Positions 32,988 to 41,574 of a stretch of DNA of 64,000 bases are shown here, piece by piece. The DNA is from Natrialbaceae archaeon (GTDB taxonomy: Archaea > Halobacteriota > Halobacteria > Halobacteriales > Natrialbaceae): NCBI GenBank assembly GCA_003559215.1, contig PWMF01000192.1, forward strand, positions 1 to 64,000, given 5' to 3'. The position numbers and the translations under genes are program-made. Below the pieces are notes generated by a model. It had not been told where the DNA came from, searched no databases, and was given only the letters and a program-made list of their open reading frames with translations. Numbering within the stretch: position 1 is the first letter of the stretch; every line of letters begins with the position of its first letter.

Positions 32988-34625
32988 GTGGTGAAACTCA
33001 CCCGTCGGCTGGCGGTGTACGTCGGCTCCCTCCTCGCCCTGATCTCGCTGTACACGCTCACCTACCGGTGGGGAATGGCCGTCTACGAGGGCGAGTCCCG
33101 AACCTGGTTCCAGTCGCTCGAGCTCGTCGTCCAGTCGATGACGACGACGGGGTACGGACAGGACGCCCCCTGGGAGAGCCTCGAGATGACCGCGCTGGTG
33201 TTGCTGGTGCAGGTCACCGGGATCGCCTACATCGCCGTCGCGATCCCGCAGTTCGTCGTCCCCTGGATCCAGACGCTCGTCCAGCCGACGCCGCCCGAGG
33301 AGATCGATCGGATCGAGGATCACGTCGTCGTCGTCGGCTACACCGCCCTCTGTGACACGCTGGTCGACGAACTCGAGGCGGACGGCACGCCGTACGTGAT
33401 CCTCGAGGCCGACGAGGACCGCGCCCGGCGGCTCCACGAGGACGGGCTCGCGGTGCTGTACGGGGACGCGGACGACGACGAGGTACTCGAGGCGGTACGG
33501 CTCGAGGACGCGGTCGCCGTCGTCGTCGACGCGACCGAACGCGAGTTCATCAACGCCGTCCTCGCGATCGAAGACCGTGAGCCGGACGCCGACGTGTTCG
33601 TCCTCGTCACCGACCCCTCGCGGGCGCGGTACTTCCGGTACGCCGGCGTCGACGAGGTGCTCTCGCCGAAACACCGCCTCGGAAAGGCGCTCGGCGACCG
33701 GGTCAGGACGATCGTCGCGCCGGCTCCCGAAGGGGAGTTCACGCTCGGCGACGACATCGATCTCGCCGAGTTCTACGTCGATCCCGAGAGCGAGTTCTTC
33801 GGCGAGACGATAGACTCGACGCGGGCGCTCGAGGAGACCGACGCGACCGTCGTCGGTGCGTGGGTCCGGGGAGATTTCGTCACCGAACTCTCGGAGCAAG
33901 TTCACGTCGACGAGAACACGTCGTTGCTGGTCGCCGGCACCGAACCGGCACTCGAGGCCGTCGCGGACCGGACCCGTTCCTCCCGAAGTCCGTACCGAAC
34001 GGCCGAGGAGCCGGTCGTCGTCGTCGGCGCCGGACTCGTCGGGCGGACGGCCGCCGGCACCCTCGAGCGCGCCGGGCTCGAGACTACCGTCGTCGACCGC
34101 GAGGACGACGAGATCGTCGACGTCGTCGGCGACGGAACGGACGAGGAGACGCTGCTTGCGGCCGGCATCGAGGATGCAGGAACGGTGGCAATCGCGCTCG
34201 AGAGCGACGACGATGCGGTCCTGGTAACGCTGACGGCGAACGCTCTGCATCCGGACGTCGAGATCGTCGTCGGCGCCGATACCGCGGACAGCCTGCGGGC
34301 ACTGCGGACCGCGGGCGCCGACCACGCCCTCGCCCTGCCGAACGTCGCGGGTCGGATGATCGCGCTGCGGGCGTTCGAACGTGAGGTGATGCCGCTCAGC
34401 GACCAGCTCCGGTTGCGACAGCTCGCCGCTCCGGGGCTCGTCGACTCGAAACTGGAGACGGCGACGATCCGAGAGGAAACCGACTGTATCGTCGTCGGAC
34501 TCGAGCGAAACGGGGAGTACCGCTCGGATGTCGAGGGGACACGTCTCGAGCGCGGCGGCTCGATCGTGATCGCCGGCACGGACGAGCAGCTCGACCGGTT
34601 CCGAGAAGCGTACGGCGACGAGTAG
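32988..34625 (+). CDS. K+ channel with two TrkA-N (RCK) domains
   Basis: The 545-residue protein begins with two membrane helices around the selectivity filter TTTGYG (52-57). Then come a first nucleotide-binding RCK domain (HVVVVGYTALCDTLVDEL, near 112), a TrkA-C region, a second RCK (VVVVGAGLVGRTAAG, near 344) and a final TrkA-C. It would form a ligand-gated K+ channel, important for haloarchaeal osmotic balance. The start is GTG 32988, with GTG 32991 the alternative; no in-frame ATG precedes the first helix. Confidence 0.9.
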   Translation: MVKLTRRLAVYVGSLLALISLYTLTYRWGMAVYEGESRTWFQSLELVVQSMTTTGYGQDAPWESLEMTALVLLVQVTGIAYIAVAIPQFVVPWIQTLVQPTPPEEIDRIEDHVVVVGYTALCDTLVDELEADGTPYVILEADEDRARRLHEDGLAVLYGDADDDEVLEAVRLEDAVAVVVDATEREFINAVLAIEDREPDADVFVLVTDPSRARYFRYAGVDEVLSPKHRLGKALGDRVRTIVAPAPEGEFTLGDDIDLAEFYVDPESEFFGETIDSTRALEETDATVVGAWVRGDFVTELSEQVHVDENTSLLVAGTEPALEAVADRTRSSRSPYRTAEEPVVVVGAGLVGRTAAGTLERAGLETTVVDREDDEIVDVVGDGTDEETLLAAGIEDAGTVAIALESDDDAVLVTLTANALHPDVEIVVGADTADSLRALRTAGADHALALPNVAGRMIALRAFEREVMPLSDQLRLRQLAAPGLVDSKLETATIREETDCIVVGLERNGEYRSDVEGTRLERGGSIVIAGTDEQLDRFREAYGDE

Positions 34626-34728
34626 TTCGGGCCGCGTTGGCCGTCAGCAACGGCAGCCGAGGGGACAGTCACGTGTCGGAACCGGTGCAAACAGCGATTT
34701 TGTCGGGAGCGTACCAGTTGTTAGCAAC

Positions 34729-34896
34729 GTGGGTGATGGTATTCAGTTCGAGGGCGCCGCCCTCCTGGACGTCGACGGTACCGTCGTTACGGCCGCCATC
34801 GGCCTCTACTACGCGATCTCGCTCGTCCTCGCGGTACCGCTCTCGTCGAAGGAGCGCGGCGAGTCCGGCGAGGCCGACCACGCCGGCATCGACTGA
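34729..34896 (+). CDS. Possible small membrane protein, 55 aa
   Basis: From GTG 34729 the frame encodes VGDGIQFEGAALLDVDG, then a hydrophobic helix VTAAIGLYYAISLVLAVPL and a charged end SSKERGESGEADHAGID. The single membrane helix followed by a polar tail looks protein-like. The antisense frame is Arg-rich and much less so. No ATG is available and no clear promoter was found. I could not assign a family. Confidence 0.4.
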   Translation: MGDGIQFEGAALLDVDGTVVTAAIGLYYAISLVLAVPLSSKERGESGEADHAGID

Positions 34897-34970
34897 GCGC
34901 TCGTACGTCCGCGAGGTCCGCCGTCGTCGCGCCCTCGAGCGGTTTTCGGGCGGTGCTCGAGACGAAAGGC

Positions 34971-34979
34971 CCTTAAGTT
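34971..34979 (+). promoter_or_regulatory. TATA element of the SRP RNA gene
   Basis: CCTTAAGTT lies about 25-30 nt before the supposed 5' end of the SRP RNA. A second candidate, CCTATACTG at 34987-34995, would shift the start by about 16 nt. Confidence 0.5.
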
Positions 34980-35000
34980 CCAGCCTCCTATACTGAGATG

Positions 35001-35312
35001 GATAGGTCGGGCAGTTTGGCCCTGCTCGTCACCCGCGCTATGGTCATTAGCGGGGACCGAACGCCGCGGGCGTCCGGTCAGACCGGCCGGGGCCCCGGGA
35101 GCCAACAGAGAAGCCTCGTCCGTCGGGGACAGCGGTCCACGGTGGCCGTCCGCAGGGACGCCCCATCGTGGTTAGTCGGCGACAGCCCATCAGGCGCGGA
35201 AGCGAGCAGTGGACCGCCGGACACCTGTCGCTCGACGGGTCGCGGGGTGGAGAAGGCAACCGGGATTCCCCCGGCCGGAACGCCGGGCAACCGCGGCCCT
35301 CCACATTCATAA
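35001..35312 (+). ncRNA. 7S signal recognition particle RNA
   Basis: This gene-free, G+C-rich stretch has SRP RNA structure. The SRP54-binding helix 8 is at 35190-35209 (CAGGCGCGGAAGCGAGCAG), preceded by GTCGGCGACAGCCC. CGGCCGGGG near 35090 pairs with CCCCGGCCG near 35270, and GCCGCGG near 35063 pairs with CCGCGGC near 35291, giving the long helix 5. Small hairpins GCTA/TAGC at 35037-35053 fit helices 3 and 4. Ends are approximate; helix 1 is not obvious. The RNA binds Srp19 and Srp54 to target membrane and secreted proteins. Confidence 0.88.
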
Positions 35313-35317
35313 CCACC

Positions 35318-35334
35318 GATCTTTTCCTCTCCGC
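35318..35334 (+). terminator. T-rich stop after SRP RNA
   Basis: GATCTTTTCCTCTCC follows the last paired segment of the SRP RNA by about 15-20 nt and contains the only T run there. Confidence 0.4.
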
Positions 35335-35498
35335 GAGCAGCGGCGCTACGTGCCTCGCTCGACAGAATCGTCAAAAGAGGGTGCTCTTCCATTGAGTCGC
35401 ACAGCTCTCGCGATGTTCGAGCCCCGCTCCCGTCCACCGAACCGGTCGCTCTCGAACGGATGAGATAGATCGCCGGGAGGAAACCGTTCAATACCGCG

Positions 35499-36392
35499 CT
35501 ACTCGGCGGCTTCGGCGACGTGCTGTCGGTCCTCGAGTTCGAGGCCGCCCTCGAGCGTCCGAACCGGGTAGGGGATGTCGATTCCTTCCTCGTCGAAGCG
35601 CTGCTTGACGGCGGTGATGAACTCGCCTTTGGTGCGGACGAAGTCGGCTCTCGAGGGATCGGAGATCCAGATCCGCGACTGGAGGCCGACGTCGGAGTCG
35701 TTGAGTTCGGTCAGTCGGACGGCCGGCTCGGGGTCGTCCATGATTCCGGGGTGGCGTTTCGCCTCCTCGACGATGATGTCGGTCGCCTGCTGAATGTCGT
35801 CGCCGTAACCGATACCGAAGACGAACTTCAGCCGGAGCTTGTCCCCGTCGACGGGGTTTTTGACGACCCCGCCGGTGAGCGCGGAGTTCGGGACCGTCAA
35901 CAGCTCGTTGTCGAACGTTCGGACCCGCGTCACGCGAAGGCTGATGTCCTCGACGACGCCGGAGTAGTCGCCGCCGTCCCACTCGATCCAGTCGCCGATC
36001 CGGAACGGCTTGTCGGCGTAGATGAAGATTCCCGCGACGAAGTTCGAGATGACGTTCTGCATCGCCAGCCCAACCGCGAGCGCCCCGGCCGCGGCGATAC
36101 CGGCCAGCGACACGAGGAAGTTCTCGAACCCGGCGAAACCGAAGGCGCCGGCGACGGCGACGAAGAGGATGCCGAACCGCGTCAGCATCAACAGCGGGTT
36201 CCTGACGTGTTCGTCCAGTTCGCGTCGATCGAACGCGCGATTGACCAGGGGAAGGAGGACGAGTCGGCCGATCATCACCACGACGACGAACGCGACGAGG
36301 AACCGGAGTCCGGTGATCGCGAGATCGACGAGCGCCGCCGTCTCGAGCGCGTCGATATCCCCCACCTGGGCGAGCGTTCCTGCGTTGTTCAT
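35499..36392 (-). CDS. Small-conductance mechanosensitive channel, MscS family
   Basis: The 297-residue protein has three N-terminal membrane helices. The pore helix is Gly/Ala-rich (LAGIAAAGALAVGLAMQNVISNF) and continues into the beta domain FIYADKPFRIGDWIEW and GVVEDISLRVTRVRTFDNELLTVPNS, typical of MscS. It opens on osmotic downshock. It follows the CRM-domain gene with an overlap of 4 nt. Confidence 0.93.
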   Translation of the reverse strand: MNNAGTLAQVGDIDALETAALVDLAITGLRFLVAFVVVVMIGRLVLLPLVNRAFDRRELDEHVRNPLLMLTRFGILFVAVAGAFGFAGFENFLVSLAGIAAAGALAVGLAMQNVISNFVAGIFIYADKPFRIGDWIEWDGGDYSGVVEDISLRVTRVRTFDNELLTVPNSALTGGVVKNPVDGDKLRLKFVFGIGYGDDIQQATDIIVEEAKRHPGIMDDPEPAVRLTELNDSDVGLQSRIWISDPSRADFVRTKGEFITAVKQRFDEEGIDIPYPVRTLEGGLELEDRQHVAEAAE

Positions 36393-36637
36393 CGGTACAG
36401 AACCGCCGTGTGTCCGCGCGAGTCGACGAGTTCGGCGTTAACTCGTTCGGCGAGATCGGCCGCCTTATCGTCGGTGGAGCTCCCCGCTCGAGCGGCTCGC
36501 AGGAACTTCACCTTTACCAGTTTCTCGTTCGAGAGCTGGTCGTCGAGTTCGTCGACGACGGCCTCGAGCCCGCTCTTGCCGACCCAGACGGTGACGTCGA
36601 GATCGTGGGCCTTTCGCTTGCGCTCTTCGATATCCAT
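36389..36637 (-). CDS. CRM-domain RNA-binding protein (YhbY family)
   Basis: The 82-residue protein is a single CRM domain: ERKRKAHDLDVTVWVGKSGL with the GxxG-like loop WVGKSG, then LVKVKFLRAAR and a final HTAVLYR. The family binds ribosomal or intron RNA. The start was moved to ATG 36635-36637 because the upstream part of the frame is basic and non-homologous. Next to it is the RNase P subunit gene, so the pair makes an RNA-processing cluster. Confidence 0.88.
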   Translation of the reverse strand: MDIEERKRKAHDLDVTVWVGKSGLEAVVDELDDQLSNEKLVKVKFLRAARAGSSTDDKAADLAERVNAELVDSRGHTAVLYR

Positions 36638-36689
36638 ACCCCCGCATAGCAACGCAACCCGTTTGAATCTTAGCAATATCGAACGGGAC

Positions 36690-36968
36690 CTACTCCTCGT
36701 AAGGGTATCGCGACTGGGCGCCGCAGTCACACGTGATGACGACGTGGCCGTCTCGGGTCCGGACGCGGGCGTTCCGGCCGGGTCTGAGGTACGCGTCGCA
36801 GGCGTCGCAGGTGAACCGACGGAACTCGCGAGGAAGCTCGAGCCGGTTTCGCTCCGCGACCCGGCGCGCGAGACGCACGTAGTACCGGGCCCGCTCTCGC
36901 TCGTCGTCCGCGGCCGCCGCTCGAGCCAGTTCGTGAAGACGGTCGATCCGCTCGGCGGCGACAGTCAT
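36690..36968 (-). CDS. rnp4: Ribonuclease P protein component 4 (Rpr2/Rpp21)
   Basis: The 92-residue protein has the Rpp21 layout: an N-terminal helical part (RIDRLHELARAAAADDERERARYYVRLARRVAERNRL) and a zinc ribbon with CDAC and CDCG separated by LRPGRNARVRTRDGHVVIT. It is an RNase P subunit for 5' tRNA processing. It lies 52 nt upstream of the CRM gene on the same strand. Confidence 0.93.
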   Translation of the reverse strand: MTVAAERIDRLHELARAAAADDERERARYYVRLARRVAERNRLELPREFRRFTCDACDAYLRPGRNARVRTRDGHVVITCDCGAQSRYPYEE

Positions 36969-37127
36969 GGCTGCGTGTTTCGCGCATCTCTACATTGATG
37001 TTACGGAACGACCCGGACTGATGAAACGGGGATTATCGGCCGTATATGTCCTCAGCCAGCCCGTTTAGGACGTACATAGAGCACAAAGTTGTTATGTAGC
37101 TATACCAAATCGAGGTAGCGAAGCGGA

Positions 37128-38906
37128 ATGAATCGTCAGTCAACTACTCGACCATACGGCGTCGATCGGCGCTCAGTGCTGGCTGCGGGTGCCGCCGGAT
37201 TCGCCCTCGCGACCAGCGGCTGTATCGATCGCGTCGAGAGCGCCGTCGGACAGGATACGGACCGCCTTGCCCTCTCTATCACGACGGTCCCCGCGGACGG
37301 CGACAGGGAAGCCGTCCGGATCGCCCGCCACTTGGAGGCCCACCTCGAGGCGGTCGGAGTCGACGTCTCGATCGACATGCGTTCGCGCTCGAACTTTCTC
37401 GAGACCGTCCTGATCGACCACGAGTTCGATCTCTACGTCGGACGGCACCCAGCCGACTACGATCCCGACTTCCTCTACGAAACCCTGCACTCGAGGTACG
37501 CGAACGAATCGGGGTGGCAAAACCCCCTCGGCTTCTCGAGTATGCCCGTCGACGATCACCTCGAGGCCCAGCGGCGCGTCGACGGGGAGCGCCGACAGGA
37601 ACGGGTCGCAACGTTGCTCGAGGCGCTGGTCGAGAAGAAGCCGCTCGATCCGATCTGCTTTCCCGAGGAACACCGCGTGGTTCGAACCGATCACTTCGAC
37701 GGCTGGAGCCCCGACCACCCCGAGAGCCGCCACGGCTATCTCGGCCTCGAGCCGAACGAGGACGTCGATCGACTTCGCGTGCTGGTCACCGACGCCCGGA
37801 TCTCGCGGAACCTGAACCCGCTATCGGCGACGCTTCGCGAGCGGGGCTCGACGATCGATCTGCTGTACGACTCGCTTGCGACCGAACACGACGGCGAACT
37901 CGTCACCTGGCTGGCCGAGAACTGGGAGCTGACGGCGATCGAGGGAACGGAAGACGGTGACGCGAACACCGAAGCAGTGGTAACGCTCCGAGAGGACTGT
38001 CGGTTCCACGACGATGAGCCCGTTACCGCCGACGACGTCGCCTTCACGTATCGGTTCCTCGAGGATACGGCGCTCGGCCGGACCGAGTTCGCGTCACCGG
38101 CCCCTCGCTACCGGAGCCACGTCTCGACGCTCGAGGACGTCACCGTCGAGAGCGATCACGAACTCCGCCTCGAGTTCTCGGCCGGCTTCGAGGCCGCCGA
38201 ACGCGCCCTCACCGTACCGATCCTCCCCGAACATCGGTGGCGCGAACAGGTAGACGCCCGCGCCGAAAACGCCGAGGCGTTCACCGCGACGCAGGGTCAG
38301 TGGGGGCTCGTGACGATGGACAACGTCCCGGCGATCGGTAGCGGCCCGTTTCGCTTCGAGAGCCGGAGCGAGCGCGAACACCTCGCCCTCGAGCGCTACG
38401 ACGATCACTTTACCCGCCGCGAGGACGTCGACCTTCCCTCGGTCGGGGTCGAGCAGCTGCAGTTTGGGATCGATCCCGGCAGCGCCTCCTCAATCGAGCG
38501 CGTCGCGAACGACGGCGCCGACGTCACGGCGTCGATGCTCGAGGCCCACGCGCTCGATACGATCCCCGACGATCCGGTGGTCGACCATCTCGAGTCGCCG
38601 TCGCGATCGTTCTACCACGTCGGATTCAACGCGCGAATCGAGCCGTTCAGCAACCCCCACGCCCGACGGCTGGTTTCCGGACTGCTCGACAAGGCGTGGA
38701 TCGTCGAGGAGGTGTTCGACAGCCACGCCACCCCAACTGCGACGCCGCTTCCCGAGGAGTGGGTCCCCGACCGACTGGTATGGGACGGCGAGGATCCGGT
38801 CGCACCGTTTTTCGGTGCCGACGGCGAACTCGACGCCGAGGCCGCCAGGGATGCCTTCGAGGCCACCGGCTACCGGTACGACGATCAGGGGCGGCTCCGT
38901 CTGTAA
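37128..38906 (+). CDS. Family-5-like solute-binding lipoprotein, circularly permuted, copy 1
   Basis: The 592-residue protein has a Tat signal (DRRSVLAAGAAGFALATS) with lipobox Cys32. Residues 46-193 resemble the usual C-terminal part of family-5 peptide/nickel-binding proteins (AHLEAVGVDVSIDMRS, EFDLYVGRHPADYDPDFLY, then EAQRRVDGERRQERVATLL). Residues 214-592 match the usual N-terminal and middle parts (LNPLSATL, LYDSLATEHDGELVTWLAEN, LREDCRFHDDEPVTADDVAF, GSGPFRFESRSEREHLALER, FNARIEPFSNPHARRLVSGL). The protein ends at EATGYRYDDQGRLRL, where ordinary members go on. TATA-like GTAGCTATAC lies 24-33 nt upstream. It is 4 nt from a PAP2 gene. Confidence 0.85.
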   Translation: MNRQSTTRPYGVDRRSVLAAGAAGFALATSGCIDRVESAVGQDTDRLALSITTVPADGDREAVRIARHLEAHLEAVGVDVSIDMRSRSNFLETVLIDHEFDLYVGRHPADYDPDFLYETLHSRYANESGWQNPLGFSSMPVDDHLEAQRRVDGERRQERVATLLEALVEKKPLDPICFPEEHRVVRTDHFDGWSPDHPESRHGYLGLEPNEDVDRLRVLVTDARISRNLNPLSATLRERGSTIDLLYDSLATEHDGELVTWLAENWELTAIEGTEDGDANTEAVVTLREDCRFHDDEPVTADDVAFTYRFLEDTALGRTEFASPAPRYRSHVSTLEDVTVESDHELRLEFSAGFEAAERALTVPILPEHRWREQVDARAENAEAFTATQGQWGLVTMDNVPAIGSGPFRFESRSEREHLALERYDDHFTRREDVDLPSVGVEQLQFGIDPGSASSIERVANDGADVTASMLEAHALDTIPDDPVVDHLESPSRSFYHVGFNARIEPFSNPHARRLVSGLLDKAWIVEEVFDSHATPTATPLPEEWVPDRLVWDGEDPVAPFFGADGELDAEAARDAFEATGYRYDDQGRLRL

Positions 38907-38910
38907 CACG

Positions 38911-39774
38911 ATGTACGCCGAGGTTCTCACCCGGGTCCTGACGCAGGTCGCAGTCGTCGTCGGAATCCTGCTTCTGGTGGCGATCGCGCTGTTCGTCGGT
39001 CGCGGCCGCCTCGTCACAACCGCGCGGGAGTGGCGATCCAGACTCCGAATCACGGCACCCGCGATCTCGGTTCTGGCCGCCGTCCTGGTGCTCAACCGCG
39101 TCGTTCGCTGGCGTGGCGACGAGATCGAGGGCGCGATCGGGTTCCACATGACCGAGACGTTCTACGATCTGGAGGGGGAGTTCGTCCTGCTCTTCCAGTC
39201 GATCGCGACCGAGGAGCTGACCGCCTACTTCTCGTTCGTCTACGTCTACGGTTACGCGTTCCTCCTGATCTTCCCCGGAATCGCGTACTTCGCGCTGTCG
39301 AATACGCGGACCTTCCGCCGGCTGCTGACGGCGTACTCGCTGAACTACGTGCTCGGGCTGGCGTTTTACCTGGTAGTCATCGCCTACGGACCGCGAAACG
39401 TGATGCCCGAGGAGCTGACGGTGACGATGCTGTACGACAACAGCCCCGAGTACCAACACCTCACCCGCGAGGTCAACCGTAACACGAACGTCTTTCCCTC
39501 GCTGCACACCTCACTCGCCGCCACCGTCGGCATTTTCGCTTACCTGACGCGCTCGAGCTACCCCTACTGGTTCCCGGTCGCGGCCGCACTCGCGGTCAGC
39601 GTCGCGATCTCGACGATGTACCTGGGGATCCACTGGGCGATCGACGTCGTCGCGGGGCTCGCGCTCGCTGCCGTCTGCGTCCGGCTCTCGGGGATCCTCG
39701 TCGGCCGACGGCCGGTCGGCCGGCTCCGTCGGTACCTCGACCGGCGGTTGGTCTCGCGGGACGACCGGGAGTGA
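38911..39774 (+). CDS. PAP2/AUR1-like membrane phosphatase or transferase, copy 1
   Basis: The 287-residue protein has about six membrane helices. Catalytic parts of the PAP2 family are NVFPSLHTSLAATVG (PSxH) and AISTMYLGIHWAIDVVAG (R/S-x5-H-x3-D type), with the first motif reduced to AYGPRNVMPEE. This matches the inositol-phosphoceramide-synthase-like PAP2_3 branch, which moves or removes a lipid phosphate group with a His-His-Asp site facing outside. The start is ATG 38911, 4 nt after the solute-binding protein gene. Confidence 0.86.
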   Translation: MYAEVLTRVLTQVAVVVGILLLVAIALFVGRGRLVTTAREWRSRLRITAPAISVLAAVLVLNRVVRWRGDEIEGAIGFHMTETFYDLEGEFVLLFQSIATEELTAYFSFVYVYGYAFLLIFPGIAYFALSNTRTFRRLLTAYSLNYVLGLAFYLVVIAYGPRNVMPEELTVTMLYDNSPEYQHLTREVNRNTNVFPSLHTSLAATVGIFAYLTRSSYPYWFPVAAALAVSVAISTMYLGIHWAIDVVAGLALAAVCVRLSGILVGRRPVGRLRRYLDRRLVSRDDRE

Positions 39775-39828
39775 GCCCGAACGCAATACTGTTATACAGG
39801 CACTGGCTGAATTGAAGGTATCCACCGA

Positions 39829-41574
39829 ATGACCGACGGAACGCCGGCACCGTCCGAACGGCCACGAAGTCGGCGCGCGGTTCTCGCCGGAACGGCCGGG
39901 CTCGCCGTCGCGACCAGCGGCTGCGTTCGCCAGGTTCGAACCGTCGTCAACCGCGAGTCGGTCGACCAGCTCTCCGTGACCATCGTCACCCTGCCGGCCG
40001 ACGGCGACCGCGAGGGGATCCGCCTCGCACGGGAGGTCGCCGCCGTCCTCGAGGCGGTCGGGGTCGACGTCTCGATCGACATGCGTTCGAACGAGGAGTT
40101 CCTGCGAGCGGTCCTGATCAACCACGAGTTCGACCTCTACGTCGGACGCCACCCCGGAAGCACCGATCCGGACTTCCTCTACGAGGCGCTGCACTCGATC
40201 TACGCCGAGGAGTCCGGCTGGCAGAACCCCTTCGGCTACGCGAACCTGCAACTCGACGACCTGCTCGAGGCCCAGCGCCGGGCCGACGGCGAGGAGCGGG
40301 AGGCGGCCGTCGCGGAGCTACTCGAGGAGCTGGCCCGCGAACAGCCGTTCGTCCCGATCTGCGTGCCCGAAGAGCACCGCTTCGTCCGGACCGACCGCTT
40401 CGACGGCTGGGGCGAGGCCCACCCGGCAACCCGGCTGGGCTACCTCGAGCTCGAGGCCGGTGACGACGTCGACCGGCTGCGAACGGCCCACACCGACGCG
40501 CGCATCTCCGAGAACCTCAATCCGCTGACGGCCGAGTACCGCGATTACGAGCCGTTCCTCGAGCTGGTGTACGACTCGCTGGCGACCGAACGCGGCGGCG
40601 AGATCGAGCCCTGGCTCGCCGATGACTGGACGTACGACGACGGCACCCTCCGAGTACGGCTCCGCGAGGACTGCCGGTTCCACGACGACGAACCGCTCGA
40701 CGTCGACGACGTCGAGTTTACTTACCGGTTGCTGCAGGACACCGAACTCGAGGGCGGCGAGTCGCCGTCGCCCCCGCCCCAGTACAGAGGGCTGGCGGCG
40801 GCCGTCGAAGCGATCGACGTCGACGGTCGCGACCTCGAGTTCGAACTCGATGCGGGCGAGGCCGTCGCCGAACGGGTCCTCACCGTGCCGATCCTCCCGA
40901 AACACGTCTGGGAGGACCGAGCTGCGCCCGCAAATATCAGGGGCGTCAGCGTCGCCCAGGGAGCCACCGAGGCGGTGACGACGGACAACGTCCCGCCGGT
41001 CGGCAGCGGGCCGTTTCGTTTCGAGGGACGAACCGAGCGCGAACACGTGACCCTCGAGCGCTACGACGATCACTTCACCCGCCGCGAGGGCGTCGAGCTC
41101 CCCGAGGCGAGCGTCGAGGAGCTTCGGATACAGATCGATCCGCGGAGCACGTCGGCGATCGAACTCGTCAACACCGACGGCGCCGATATCACGAGCGCGA
41201 TCCTCGAGACGTACGTCCTCGACGACATCGAGTCGACCCCGGAGACCGCGATGCTCGAGTCGCCGTCGTGGACGTTCTACCACCTCGGGTTCAACACCCG
41301 TCGGGCGCCGTTCGCCAACGCCCGGTTCCGACGCGCGGTCGCAGGACTGCTCGACAAGGACTGGCTCGTCGAGAACGTCTTCCACGGCTACGCCGCGCCG
41401 ACCGCGACGCCGGTTACCGAGGAGTGGACGCCCGAGGAACTCGCCTGGAACGGTGAGGACCCGGCGACGCCGTTTTTCGGTACCGACGGGGAGCTCGACG
41501 TCGACGCCGCCAGGGACGCCTTCGAGGACGCCGGTTTCAGCTACGACGACGGAGCGCTCCGGGTGAGACGCTAA
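39829..41574 (+). CDS. Family-5-like solute-binding lipoprotein, circularly permuted, copy 2
   Basis: The 581-residue paralogue of the gene at 37128 has the same build: Tat signal SRRAVLAGTAGLAVATS with Cys32, a C-terminal-type segment first (EVAAVLEAVGVDVSIDMRS, EFDLYVGRHPGSTDPDFLY), then the N-terminal-type segment (ISENLNPLTAEY, LVYDSLATERGGEIEPWLAD, LREDCRFHDDEPLDVDDVEF, GSGPFRFEGRTER). It ends DAGFSYDDGALRVRR. TATA-like GTTATACAGG at 39791-39800 shows it can be transcribed separately. Its stop overlaps the next PAP2 start by one base (TAATG). Confidence 0.85.
   Translation: MTDGTPAPSERPRSRRAVLAGTAGLAVATSGCVRQVRTVVNRESVDQLSVTIVTLPADGDREGIRLAREVAAVLEAVGVDVSIDMRSNEEFLRAVLINHEFDLYVGRHPGSTDPDFLYEALHSIYAEESGWQNPFGYANLQLDDLLEAQRRADGEEREAAVAELLEELAREQPFVPICVPEEHRFVRTDRFDGWGEAHPATRLGYLELEAGDDVDRLRTAHTDARISENLNPLTAEYRDYEPFLELVYDSLATERGGEIEPWLADDWTYDDGTLRVRLREDCRFHDDEPLDVDDVEFTYRLLQDTELEGGESPSPPPQYRGLAAAVEAIDVDGRDLEFELDAGEAVAERVLTVPILPKHVWEDRAAPANIRGVSVAQGATEAVTTDNVPPVGSGPFRFEGRTEREHVTLERYDDHFTRREGVELPEASVEELRIQIDPRSTSAIELVNTDGADITSAILETYVLDDIESTPETAMLESPSWTFYHLGFNTRRAPFANARFRRAVAGLLDKDWLVENVFHGYAAPTATPVTEEWTPEELAWNGEDPATPFFGTDGELDVDAARDAFEDAGFSYDDGALRVRR

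Noticed and set aside
31160-34325. Two long minus-strand frames opposite cdc48 and the K+ channel
   Set aside because: The composition is that of a shadow frame and there are no motifs; the plus-strand proteins are unmistakable.
34669-34881. 70-codon minus-strand frame
   Set aside because: Arg-rich with no protein-like pattern; the opposite strand encodes a more plausible membrane helix.
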